A stretch of 64,000 bases of DNA from Byssothecium circinans (lineage: Eukaryota; Ascomycota; Dothideomycetes; Pleosporales; Massarinaceae): the NCBI GenBank assembly GCA_010015675.1, contig ML977018.1, forward strand, positions 328,205 through 392,204, in the 5' to 3' direction. The position numbers and the translations under genes are program-made. The notes under the pieces are model-generated. The model was not told where the DNA came from. It was given only the letters and a program-made list of their open reading frames with translations, and searched no databases. Of this stretch, positions 46,494 through 55,870 are shown piece after piece. Position 1 is the first letter of the stretch. Each line of letters opens with the position of its first letter.

Positions 46494-46711
46494 CATGCTA
46501 ACTTGTCAAGACGCCCTTGACGCTCGCCAACACGTCCCAGCCATTTCGCGCCGTCGTCAATTCCTGCGCTCAAGCGAGCCCTCGATAGGGACATCCTACC
46601 AACAAAGCTTACAGTACGACCTATGCCTTTGCGGTTGTATCAGGAACGCTCACGGTCGTAATATTGTTGGTCTTCCTGCAGTGGAACCAGAAGCGGCGGG
46701 GTCTTACGTGA
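46494..46711 (+). pseudogene. Possible degenerate member of the small membrane-protein array
   Basis: One frame ending at TGA 46709 encodes a hydrophobic span with basic tail: TYAFAVVSGTLTVVILLVFL, then QWNQKRRGLT. This is the layout of the seven small genes downstream. Upstream of the span the frame meets a TAG at 46586-46588, which is either an intron acceptor (CGATAG) or an in-frame stop. A different frame from ATG 46494 overlaps it. I could not find a canonical donor, so the gene is broken or its first exon is elsewhere. A TGAGTCA site lies about 100 bp downstream at 46815. Confidence 0.35.
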
Positions 46712-46814
46712 AGACGGCGTCGGTGTCGTCGACGAAGATGGCGGAGCGGGTAGAGGAACGGATAAGGTACGGAGTGAATGAATATGTCAATACGAACTAG
46801 TGAAGATGTCACGC

Positions 46815-46821
46815 TGAGTCA
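46815..46821 (-). promoter_or_regulatory. TGACTCA site
   Basis: The plus strand reads TGAGTCA. TGACTCA is the consensus of Gcn4/CpcA- and AP-1-type bZIP factors. It is one of nine exact copies between 46.8 and 54.2 kb. Confidence 0.4.
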
Positions 46822-47236
46822 CTGATACAGCCATCATCCAGTTCCTTGGGTCGGAGGTAGCAATACCGCATACAAAACTTCACTATTTCGTGCTGTGGAT
46901 TATGCGCGCTTCTCGCAGTGCCTGTAAAAAGCGAAGTTCACTAACCCATCTAGTGAGAATTGCTGGGTGATGATTCACTATATTGAATGTCCTGCCAGCC
47001 TTCCAAGATCTTTACGTGTGCATTTTAATCACATACAAATCTTCCACAAACACGTATCCACTCCCTTTCAGCAACCTATTCCTCAACATCCCTCTACAGA
47101 CTCTACATTCCTGGCAGCCCAAAACTTCCAAAACCAACATCCGAAACTCCCCCTCCTCGTCAAAAAGTCTCGTATACGCACTCTTCAGCCACCACCAAGA
47201 CGCTCATCACCGTACCCTCTTCAAACACTCCTCACG
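46822..47236. other. Promoter region of array member a
   Basis: No gene is visible. The last 180 bp before ATG 47237 are C/T-rich, as expected for a fungal 5' region. Confidence 0.4.
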
Positions 47237-47749
47237 ATGCCAGCCCTACCACCATATATCGCTACCCGCCTCGCAGAAGCCACTCCGTAAGTGACCTCTC
47301 CCCTCCACACCCCTCCATATCTGATATCCGTACGGGGCGATCAACACCACACATCCCCTCGTTACAAGAAGTCCCGCATCGAGAGCTGCCACGATATCAG
47401 GCATCGTAAGCGGCAGCTGCCTCAGCTTCATCTTCATCTGCTTCGCGCTGAGTCGATGGATCAGCGGCAGACTCTGAAAGGACGGAGGTCACACTCAGCA
47501 CTCTTTCCTGAGATGCATATTACAGCGTTGACCGAAATTAGTGTATCTATCGCCGTTCGACAGCCTTTTGCTATCTGGGTGGAGAAACAGGGGGGACAGG
47601 CCGATTTCATCACGGGGTCGAGGTTTCCGCTGACGCTTATACTGGTTGTTTTGGCGTGCGTGGGGGCTGTGGCTGCGGTTTGTGCGGGGTTGGGCGTTGT
47701 GGGTCGCTTTTGTTATAGGAGGTGGTGTGGTGGTGATCGGGATTGTTGA
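47237..47749 (+). CDS. Array member a: small single-pass membrane protein
   Basis: Exon 1 at 47237-47286 (50 nt) encodes MPALPPYIATRLAEAT plus two bases. Exon 2 is at 47401-47749. The intron has donor GTAAGT, acceptor TATCAG and phase 2. The product has 132 residues. After a basic, His/Gln-rich part (HRKRQLPQLHLHLLRAE) comes one strong membrane span, LTLILVVLACVGAVAAVCAG, then GLGVVGRFCYRRWCGGDRDC at the C-terminus. It has no cleavable signal, so the short N-terminal exon stays on the protein. The start MPA[I/L], the phase-2 intron and the basic tail are shared with members e, f and g. Function unknown. It is the longest member of the array. Confidence 0.6.
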
Positions 47750-48276
47750 TTTAGATCGAAGAGTGCAGGGTACCTATAGCTATTCGTTGTGTGCATTATT
47801 GATCCAGGATAGTTATCTTTGTTTGTATGGTTCAATTTTTTGTGCCGTATAGAAGCTTGTTGTAAGGTACAAGACGCCATCCCTTTCATGTGCTGAGATC
47901 TGCAAGCCTTCTCCTTTAGCGTTAGCTATCGCTAAGGCAGTGGATGGTGAAGGACCGAGCTTGTGGAGAGACCTCCCCCATTGAATCTATGTTTGAATGG
48001 TTCAAGTGATTAACGTCATTAGGATCCGTGAATTCAAGTCTTAAAGTTTGGCTCTGGGAATGACTTCCAATTCACGCAGGCTTGATCCACCAACTTCACA
48101 TCAATACGCATGATAAATATCTTTCATTTGCGTAGCCCTAAGGTTACTCATTATTGCAAAAGTCTGAGGAGCTTTTGACAGCATTGGCCGGCCCAGTATC
48201 GATACCATTCATCAGTTCTTATCACATCAACAGGAGGCTACTGGTAGCTCCCTCGAAGACCACCAGCCCGCACATA

Positions 48277-48607
48277 ATGGCGCAAATTATGCTGTATGTA
48301 CCCAGCTAATATCTACAACCACGACATTTACTAATAAGTGTACAGCGCGATCCTTTCCATGCTTATCGCTCCCATTACACCCGCTACGTCCTTACCCTTC
48401 CCGTCTACAGACTATTCTAGCAACAGAATCGTTAGAAGGGAGCTGGCGCTCGTTCCTAAGTTTGTCATTATAGTTGTGGTGGGCGCTGTCGTACTTGGTC
48501 TCCTCATTTGGGCGGCCATCACGTTTGGCCCCAAGCGGCAAAGGAAACGTGACGCAGGGGACCGATTCCGTGTAGGTTTCGTCATTCACATTAGGGAATC
48601 ACGCTGA
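48277..48607 (+). CDS. Array member b: small membrane protein with two hydrophobic segments
   Basis: Exon 1 is only 17 nt (48277-48293, MAQIM plus two bases). Exon 2 is at 48346-48607. The intron has donor GTATGT, acceptor TACAG and phase 2. The product has 92 residues: a hydrophobic N-terminus (MLAILSMLIAPITPA) that may act as signal anchor or signal peptide, a polar stretch, then a span FVIIVVVGAVVLGLLIWAAI and the basic tail FGPKRQRKRDAGDRFR. The last residues could include a missed intron. The layout matches the other members although the sequence has diverged. Function unknown. Confidence 0.6.
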
Positions 48608-49013
48608 TTCGAATATAGATGAGTGAATCCCATCACTCGAGGCACGCGAACTCTGGAATAGGGCGCAAGTAGTGGTACGCTGGACACTTCCTGTAAGTTC
48701 GTACTGGACGTGGAGTATACCTGTGTACTAATTTCTACAAGTGCAGTTTTCATGAATTTGTTTGGGAAACAAGGCCTATGGACCAGTCTCGGTGATAAGA
48801 GTCATGTTGTCTTTACGCTCCTGGGGTAGTTGGGCTAGGTAGGGGTTGTAAGTTGGTTGAGAGAGCGAGCCTTTTGCATGCTAAGCTTGAGATTCATTAT
48901 ACCAAACTACCCAATCTGCACGCTGTCATATCACTGCGAGTCCAAAGGTCATACAGTTAGTGCTGTGAGTGTGAACTTATGACGCACAACCATCTCATAT
49001 GACTCTGACTTTA

Positions 49014-49020
49014 TGACTCA
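49014..49020 (+). promoter_or_regulatory. TGACTCA site upstream of array member c
   Basis: An exact TGACTCA lies 180 bp before ATG 49200, with a near copy (TGACTCT) at about 48999. It is a candidate bZIP (Gcn4/AP-1-type) site. Confidence 0.45.
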
Positions 49021-49199
49021 CGTTCTTGTACAAATACTTCCAAGCGCGCACCATCCACCAACCTTCCTTCACCATTTCCCAAACCTGCACTCCAAAAGCC
49101 ACCGAATCGATCAATAGAACAGCCCGTCTTACAAGCGTACAAGTTTCCAACAAGCATAATACCCACCAAATCGGATTTTCCTGACTAGGAAACAACAAC

Positions 49200-49447
49200 A
49201 TGGTCTCATCCGCCATCCTTGGAGCAATCATGGAGCATGAGAAGTACGTATGAACTCCCCTTCTTCCACGACTGAAGCTGACATAGCCAGTATGAAGCGA
49301 AAAGCTAAATCCGAAAAAGGGCACGCGATGAAGAAATGCCACTTCTCTTCCGATGCTGAAATTGCTATACTTGCACTCTTTATCGTCTTTTTTGTCATAT
49401 CGATTATTCTGGTTTACTTTCTCTTTAAACCCAAGAAGCATCTTTGA
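49200..49447 (+). CDS. Array member c: small single-pass membrane protein
   Basis: Exon 1 is at 49200-49243 (44 nt), exon 2 at 49291-49447. The intron has donor GTACGT, acceptor AGCCAG and phase 2. The product has 66 residues. It starts MVSSAILGAIMEHE, has a Lys-rich middle (MKRKAKSEKGHAMKK), one strong span (IAILALFIVFFVISIILVYF) and a very short basic tail, LFKPKKHL. Positive charge on both sides of the span leaves topology unclear. Function unknown. Confidence 0.6.
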
Positions 49448-49891
49448 AGGAGAACTTTATGATGGGAGTTTGGGTATGGAATTTGGCACGGTGAATTGGG
49501 GTGGGGGATCGGGTTGCTGCCAACTGTGCTCCTGTAGTCGGATCTTGTTTTGCTTTCTCTCCTGTTTTGGGCGTTTTTAGCTAGAGTGCGTTTGGAGAAT
49601 GCTGAAGGATTGTAATAATATACCATTTTTAAACTGCGGAAAACGCTTTCAGACCTTTGACACATGACTGTACGGGGACAGATGTTTCTATTATAGCTTA
49701 TCTGATACATATGCTATCTATACTAAGGAACGGAATAGGAAGATGGACTTCACACTCAACTTGCACAGTGGAGTGCTTGATGTCAAGATGTCCGTACATT
49801 CGACCTTAAGTATGTAGAGAACAATCATAAATTGTAGGGACCATATGCGCCTTGGAACATATCCAAGTCATATGTTGTGACTGAGGAGGTA

Positions 49892-49933
49892 TGAGTCAAC
49901 GGCGTGGAGTTACTCACCTAGCTTCATGACTCA
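49892..49933. promoter_or_regulatory. Paired TGAGTCA/TGACTCA, 35 bp apart, before array member d
   Basis: TGAGTCA at 49892-49898 and TGACTCA at 49927-49933 are in inverted orientation with starts 35 bp apart. Ten bases after the second site is TATAAATA (49943-49950). The same 35-bp spacing occurs before member g. Two facing bZIP sites next to a TATA box form a plausible promoter. Confidence 0.5.
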
Positions 49934-49942
49934 ACGCAACCA

Positions 49943-49950
49943 TATAAATA
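49943..49950 (+). promoter_or_regulatory. TATA box of array member d
   Basis: CATATAAATACC at this position is identical over 12 bases to the sequence at 51159-51170 before member e. It lies about 250 bp before the coding start of d, which leaves room for a 5' UTR with an intron (GTAAGC donor near 50151). Confidence 0.45.
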
Positions 49951-50199
49951 CCGCAAATACTCACCGTCAAAGGGTCGAAGACTTATACACCAATATCGAC
50001 GGAAAACTCCAGGGTTACTTCCAGTGACCCACTTCCCGCAACTTCTCAATCGAGTCGCAAGCGGTACACGTTCGAGAAATCTGCCATCTTCAGTCTCCCC
50101 AAAGCCCCGAAAAAGCCTTTCCGCTAACAAAACTCTCTTATCACCAATAAGGTAAGCCAGTATCTTACACCTTCTACTCAATCACTGACACGCACGAGG

Positions 50200-50376
50200 A
50201 TGGCGCCTCTACCGATGAAGAGAGACGATGACCACTGCAGTGGTATGGTTGATAAATCGTTTAAGAAATATACGCACATCCTTGGAGGCGTCGTGATGGT
50301 CCAAATCGCGGCCCTCATCATTTTTGCGACCTTCGTGGCTGGCATACATGTGAAGCGGGGTATGGCGAAGAAGTAG
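50200..50376 (+). CDS. Array member d: 58-residue membrane protein
   Basis: ATG 50200 to TAG 50374 encodes 58 residues: MAPLPMKRDDDHCSGMVDKS, then KYTHI, one span (LGGVVMVQIAALIIFATFVA) and a basic tail, GIHVKRGMAKK. The coding part has no intron, but a GTAAGC donor near 50151 and CACGAG just before the ATG suggest that the equivalent intron lies in the 5' UTR, with the start codon right after the splice site. Topology and tail match the other members. Function unknown. Confidence 0.55.
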   Translation: MAPLPMKRDDDHCSGMVDKSFKKYTHILGGVVMVQIAALIIFATFVAGIHVKRGMAKK

Positions 50377-51160
50377 ATGGACCTTGGGACGGCAAGAAGT
50401 TGTACGGGGGTTCCACGGTTTATACTTGGTCTTTTGGGTAGGGTTGATTTGGGGGAACTCGAGTTTCTTGTTATGAGCAGTCATGCCATGGGCTCGAGGC
50501 ATGTAGAGGGTATTTTGAGTTTGGGCGGCGTAACGGATGTCGAGTTTTATATTATAGAGGGCCTGGAATGGAGTTAACGTCATATTTCACAAGTAACCAG
50601 TTGTGACTACCGGGAATGCACGGGGTGACTTTGCAGGTTGATTTCATAACATGGGTCTGCTCGTGCTATAGAGGGAGCGTCGTGAATCGTGAATGTGATA
50701 GATTCCAATGATAGAGGCTTTCGTTGTACTCAGTGACTAATTAAGAGTCAGTGAAGTATGAGGCAGGTAAGCTGTGGGGTGTGACTGCGACACCTTGGGA
50801 GTCATTGTTTGTGGACTGTTACTGGCATATGACTGAACTCAAACGTTGCGAGTATGATCTATAGAATTTAATCGTGCTTACTTACAAAGTCGTTCCATTA
50901 TCTTTTCGTGCCCATAGCCGATCGACTCCGAGTCTCTGAAGCCTCACGTCCAGAACCCCAATGCAGACGAATGCTACGACATACCACATCGGATTGCTCG
51001 TTTGACCCCTCGTCGACGCAAACTAACACACAATCGGTTAGTTGAGATTCGATCGCGGTTTTAAGCCGTGACATCCTCGTGGGTCGATTTCGGCCAAGCG
51101 ATGTTTTTAGAATCACGCTCACGACAGCCGTGAACGATGCGTAAACGATCCTTACGAGCA
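50377..51160. other. Spacer between array members d and e
   Basis: No gene is visible. Near copies of the bZIP motif (AGAGTCAG at about 50746, GGAGTCAT at about 50798) are present, but no exact TGACTCA. Confidence 0.4.
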
Positions 51161-51168
51161 TATAAATA
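51161..51168 (+). promoter_or_regulatory. TATA box of array member e
   Basis: TATAAATA lies within CATATAAATACC, identical to the TATA context of member d, about 150 bp before ATG 51310. Confidence 0.5.
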
Positions 51169-51309
51169 CCTACCTCTTTGGATACTTCCTCGTGCTCAGA
51201 TCTCATTCAAGCCACCTTTTTACTTTCAACGAATTCTCGCTTTCTCTTCATCTGTTGCTGCACATCAGAACAAGCACTCCCCATTGTCTGCACCCATCGA
51301 TCACCCACA

Positions 51310-51619
51310 ATGCCAGCCATCCACCTTGCTAGAAACACGATAACTCATCTCAATACCCCTACGTAAGGATCTCTGGAACCTACAATCCTACCATTCTCAC
51401 TAAATCACCAGCTCAAACCATCACGTGGCCCGCGACGACGAACATAAACAATTTTTTTTGATATATATCGCGTCGGGCCTTGTGGCAGCTTTTGGACTCC
51501 TCTTCGTCTGGTTTTATTTCATTCGTCTTCTCCGTAAAAGGCGCGGAGATTTTGACAAGAGCTCGCCCTCGAAGGGCAACAAACCGAAGGCGAAAGCACA
51601 ACCAAGTCGCCGTAAATGA
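51310..51619 (+). CDS. Array member e: small single-pass membrane protein
   Basis: Exon 1 is 53 nt (51310-51362, MPAIHLARNTITHLNTP plus two bases), exon 2 is at 51412-51619. The intron has donor GTAAGG, acceptor ACCAG and phase 2. The product has 86 residues. A polar HHVARDDEHKQ stretch precedes one span (FFLIYIASGLVAAFGLLFVW, continuing FYFI), then a long basic tail (RLLRKRRGDFDKSSPSKGNK). By the positive-inside rule the tail would be cytosolic. Function unknown. The exon-1 length equals that of members f and g. Confidence 0.65.
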
Positions 51620-52321
51620 GGTAAGTAAGTCAAAACTTTCGTCCAGCTTCAGTTGTTATGAGAACTGTTAGATGAGTTTGGTGATTGGAGGGATGGGCTT
51701 GGGGTCTTACGCGAGGTAAATAAGGTACGCTCTTAACGGTCGCCCAGAACCCTAGTGCTAACGAGACTCAATTTAGCGTCGGGACCTCAGGGGGAGAGAT
51801 CTATGGCGGTAGCTGAGGAAGCTTGGGATTTATTTTGTTGTTTTGCGAGGGCAATTGACTTTTGGGTCTTTGGACTCGTGCAGGAACGTTTGAGTCGAAT
51901 TATGCCTCGAAATTTCCAGATCTTTGAGATGTTATAGTAAGCCGTAGTTGCTGTTTGAGAGGGCAGGAAGACATGATTGTTTGAGGGGGTGATCTTGCCG
52001 TGACTTCGACCTCTTCTTGATCTAATAGATTTTCCTTCACTATCGGTATGACAATCAAGAACCTTGCGTGAAGAAGCGTTGAGAACAACCATATGCAATC
52101 AAGCAGCCGTTTGGTTCCCATTCCAAGATCAACCGATGGTATCCAAGTTCTATGAAGAGTCAATGATGGTACAGCAGTGATGCGACAACTTCACCTGAAC
52201 CCCACATTTGTTTGCAGCAAAAAATAAAAAGCAGTTCAGGCTCCGCCCTACATTGCTTTCTCAGGTACCGATTTTCCAATCTGACCGACAGCCTCCAACG
52301 CCCTAACATTCCACATACACG
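51620..52321. other. Spacer between array members e and f
   Basis: No supportable gene. GAGTCAATGATGG near 52154 is a partial bZIP site. Confidence 0.4.
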
Positions 52322-52667
52322 ATGCCTGCTATCGATGCACCTCACCATCGCCGAGCTCCTAGCTCTACACTAGAGTAAGTTCGCCGTCACACCTTCTCCC
52401 CACATATCCATTAATCTTACTGATCAACCCAGAGACACCACCCACCCCGCCCATGGCATTGGCAGCGGTGAAATCATAATCGGTGCTGTCGTTGCACTTT
52501 GCCTCCTCTCCGCCATTATACCATTCATCAGCTGCTGCTGGGAAATCTGGACTTCCAAGCTACGGGGAAGATCGAGGGTTGGAAAGGACGAGACGGATCT
52601 GGAGGCGACGGCAGAGGACTGGGACGCTGAGACTCTGAATGTTGGAGTGCGGCCTAGCTGCGTTTGA
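52322..52667 (+). CDS. Array member f: small single-pass membrane protein
   Basis: Exon 1 is 53 nt (52322-52374, MPAIDAPHHRRAPSSTL plus two bases), exon 2 is at 52433-52667. The intron has donor GTAAGT, acceptor ACCCAG and phase 2. The product has 95 residues. After DTTHPAHGIGSGE comes one span (IIIGAVVALCLLSAIIPFIS) with a CCW motif at its end, then a basic patch (KLRGRSRVGK) and an acidic C-terminus (DETDLEATAEDWDAE). The Cys pair next to the membrane could be palmitoylated. Function unknown. Confidence 0.65.
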
Positions 52668-52764
52668 TGAGGTGTGTGGGAAGGGATTCCGGGAAGGGAT
52701 TTTATGTTGACGATGATAGGGAGCTGTTGTTGAGGGGTTCAAAGGTGATGACGAAGCGCGGGGT

Positions 52765-52786
52765 TGAGTCATGAAGATGTGACTCA
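52765..52786. promoter_or_regulatory. Paired TGAGTCA/TGACTCA, 15 bp apart
   Basis: TGAGTCA at 52765-52771 and TGACTCA at 52780-52786 face each other about 100 bp after the stop of member f. They may act on either neighbour or mark a promoter of an unseen transcript. Related GTTGACTC motifs follow at about 52866 and 52882. Confidence 0.4.
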
Positions 52787-53507
52787 AGGCGCTAGTTGTG
52801 TAACGTGGGGTACGTTGAATTGACAAAACATGGTAGCTGAGTTAAATCGTCCCGTCTCTTCTAACGTTGACTCTTCTAACGTTGACTCCTCCACAGGTGA
52901 CGCTTGGGTCATCCTTGATTGCGTCAGATGACCGCCATCTACTTCATTCCAAAAAAATAAATTTAAAAAAATATATGCGTAAGAAATCTTGAGTAATCCT
53001 CTTGGTACCACCTTCGAGCGCTGATCATTTGTTACATGAAGCATGAGCTCATTAATACAATGCAAGGAACTGCTCGCCTAACAGGAAGACTCAGCGCCTC
53101 GTGAAGCCTTCGAACGAGCTCATACGCATGAGTTTGCGCATCTTCGCTCTGGAAGCGCCGAGGGCTTATGATACAACGTAGCGCAACACAGTTCGAACGC
53201 AGGGGTTTCTGAGTTGGTCCAACAACGTGCCAAAAGTTTGGGTGAGCTTTCCACGGTTTTTTACATCTTGATCCTCCCGTATTTCTGCTCAGAATCTCAA
53301 CAGTCAATGCTAGAAGATTCAACGTTAGAGGAGTCAATGTTAGAGGAGTCATTGTCGGTAGAGTCACCAGATCTCCAAATCTATCAATACTCCTTTGGAA
53401 GACTTCTCATCGTGGTATTCGTATCAAGAAATTGTTAAAACCATCTTGAGGAGCTTAGCATGATGAGGCAGCTTGGTTAATTGCTATGCGTTTCTGTTCG
53501 CGTCATA
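52787..53507. other. Spacer with repeated GTTAGA(G)GAGTCA-like motifs
   Basis: There are two short clusters: TCTTCTAACGTTGACTC repeated at about 52856-52890, and GTTAGAGGAGTCAATG-like repeats on the plus strand at about 53320-53368. The second cluster resembles the reverse complement of the first. No coding gene is seen. Confidence 0.45.
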
Positions 53508-53549
53508 TGACTCAATGTGTGACAGCGGCCATGTCACGGTGTTGAGTCA
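53508..53549. promoter_or_regulatory. Paired TGACTCA/TGAGTCA, 35 bp apart, before array member g
   Basis: TGACTCA at 53508-53514 and TGAGTCA at 53543-53549 have starts exactly 35 bp apart, the same spacing as before member d with opposite order. They end about 150 bp before ATG 53697. Confidence 0.5.
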
Positions 53550-53696
53550 GTCCATCATTCATAAAAAATGAGTCGTGTGTGTACTCACACCTATGAGAAT
53601 AAAGCCAGCGCCATCGCTCCTGTCCTCATCTCAACACTCACCATCCAGGCGCTCTCTCGGCCTCTCTCTCGCTACCTCCGCGCCCTCGTTCTCAAA

Positions 53697-54033
53697 ATGC
53701 CTACCATTCCCGTCCAAGCCTTCTCATCGATACCCGCTACCACCACCATGTAATCATCTTTATCCCGTCTGTGAAATTCCGCTAAAGAGTCACAGTCTCG
53801 AACCGCGCGTGCAAGCCACCAAGGGACGTGGGAAAGGTTCACCAGACGGCAAATACATTGCCGGCGGGGTTCTCGGTGGGGCCGGTGCTATCATTGTACT
53901 CGTCCTTCTTTGCAAGCTGGTTAAATGTTGCGTTCGCAGGAGTTCTGTTGGAACTGGGCGCGGAGGAGCAAGAGAGGGGCTTCCAGGAACACCGCGGGCG
54001 ATGCTTGGAGAGGCAAACCCCGATGCGCTCTAG
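53697..54033 (+). CDS. Array member g: small single-pass membrane protein
   Basis: Exon 1 is 53 nt (53697-53749, MPTIPVQAFSSIPATTT plus two bases), exon 2 is at 53796-54033. The 46-nt intron has donor GTAATC, branch-like GCTAAAG, acceptor TCACAG and phase 2. The product has 96 residues. A basic stretch (RVQATKGRGKGSPDGK) leads into one span (YIAGGVLGGAGAIIVLVLLC), then KLVKCCVRRSS and a Gly/Arg/Pro-rich C-terminus. The membrane-proximal CC pair resembles that of member f. Function unknown. This is the last member of the array. Confidence 0.6.
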
Positions 54034-54940
54034 GCGATGTGGGTATAGGCATCTTGAATTTGTAAGAAGCGGCTGATAAAAGTAGCGGGAAAGTTGAACA
54101 AATCTTCATGGGTTGTCCAGTCATGCCGAGTGACTCAGGTCATGCACGGTGTGGCAGGTGGTCCCTCGTGGTAGCAACATGTCGAGAAATAAACCAACAA
54201 TTATACGTCGCAAAACTCTTCCACGGGTTATTCAGTTCCTCATGCTCCCCCTAACTGCTGAGGTGTAGTGGTGACGCGAGTTTTAATAGCTTATTTCCCG
54301 AGTCTATCTTTCCACGAGAGGGTGGTGTCAGTGAAGGTGCTAGCGCGTTCTGACAGCTACGCATCGTGCTCAATCATTCGCATACAGCCATGTGGCAAGC
54401 TCTATCCGGACCTCGGGACCTCGGCGGCTCTAGAAATACCACAAGCATAGAAACTGCGTGTCAATACAAGATGATCCACACATGTGCACTCTTGTTTGTT
54501 TTTTGTCTGAAGAACAAGTCCACTTGCCCCTCTACAACTACACTGGCGGATGCAGACGGTGAAAAGAACAACTCGATCACAGGATTGGAAGACGCGTGTA
54601 AAAGCGCCAAATTATACTTGGATCGTGACATGCATATTGCTACATAAACACTTCAAGATATCCGACGGCCCTTCGCTGCAAGTGATTGAACTTTCCTGTC
54701 TTCGGAATCGCAATCAGTCCGAAGTTCCGATCCATCTCTGTAGAGAGGGGAAGTGCGAGGGTGGCATGGAAGGCGCACAACCCGCAACCCACAACCCAAG
54801 CGCATCGAGAAGGAGCATTCGACGTCGACAAACTTCATCTCTCGCTCACACCATCCCATCCCATCTCAACAGCTCTTTGTCACACTCTTCTCTTCTTTCA
54901 GAAGCCCATCGCATCGCCGACCACTGAGAAGCAGGGTGAC
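54034..54940. other. Intergenic region after the array
   Basis: It contains TGACTCA at 54131-54137, a CTAGCGCG copy at 54339-54347 and, from about 54830, a C/T-rich promoter-like stretch. The frame of the next gene is open upstream to 54686, but that part looks like 5' UTR. Confidence 0.4.
54131..54137 (+). promoter_or_regulatory. TGACTCA site after array member g
   Basis: This exact TGACTCA about 100 bp past the stop of member g is the last of nine exact sites across the array. Confidence 0.35.
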
Positions 54941-55870
54941 ATGGTCGCGTCAAAGGCAGCAACACCTCCCAACATGGCCGATAAGAAGCCGGCATCGCGC
55001 AAGGTGAAAGACGACATGACCACACTCGACAGCGAGAAGACCCTGCCCACCACTCGCAGCACCAAAGTCCTCTCCAAAGGCACCAAGCGTGAGCGATCCC
55101 CTTCGGCCTCACCCACGCCTGATGACGCTAGTGAGCCTATCATTGCTTCCCCTCCCGCAAAGAAGACCAAGACCAGGAAGGCGTCATCCAAGAAGTCCAC
55201 GGACACCGCAGCCAAAGCAGCCAAAGCCGCCAAAGCAGACGAGAAGAAGGCCGAGAAAGAACGCAAAGCAAACGAGAGGAAGTGGAAGCAGGACTGGAAG
55301 CAGTGGATCGAATCGCCCGCCAACAAAACCAGCGCCACGTTTCAGCGAGACGGTGCCGATGACGACGTGATCAATGTCAAGGAGTGCCTGAAGGTGTACA
55401 ACATCAAGAGGGACGCGCTGAGCTGCTTGGAGCACTGCCCTGCGCCGAACCCTCACGCTGTAGCCTTCACGCCGATGAAGCTGTTCAAGCAAGCCGACGT
55501 GCAGCGTCTCGCATTTCGCAAGGAGGCCATTATGGCGGGCATTCCGCATGAGGACGACGAGGAGTTGCTCAGTAAAGGCGAAGAGCTCTACGAGGCGAAG
55601 CATGGGTAGGTGAAGCGTTGCACAAGAGTATGACAAAGGCTAATGACTCACAGACCTGTCGAGGACTTGTACACGGCAAAGTTGGGTGGCACAAAGCCCG
55701 CCAAAGACAGAGCCCCTGAGGCGAGCAACGTCTCTAGCTACCACTGGGGTCTCATTCGCGATTTGAAGGCTGGCCACCTGCTTGACGATCGCGCCCTGGA
55801 TGCTTTGGACGAGCTGGAAGACGCTGGGCTCCGGCACATGGTGGACAAGGACTGGAAGGCCGAGGACTGA
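54941..55870 (+). CDS. Lys-rich orphan protein with XPA-C-like segment
   Basis: Two exons (54941-55605 and 55654-55870) encode 293 residues. The 48-nt intron has donor GTAGGT and acceptor TCACAG, and contains a TGACTCA. I chose ATG 54941 because the upstream in-frame extension looks like pyrimidine-rich 5' UTR. Residues 1-120 are disordered and strongly basic (KRERSPSASPTPDD, PPAKKTKTRKASSKK), with likely nuclear-localisation signals, then an Ala/Lys coiled coil (AAKAAKAAKADEKKAEKERK). A short globular segment (NVKECLKVYNIKRDALSCLE, then FTPMKLFKQADVQRLAFRKE) loosely resembles the small DNA-binding subdomain found in XPA and unrelated fungal proteins. The second exon adds a helical tail (LDDRALDALDELEDAGLRHM). 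Nuclear, perhaps DNA-associated; the family is not certain. Confidence 0.65.
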
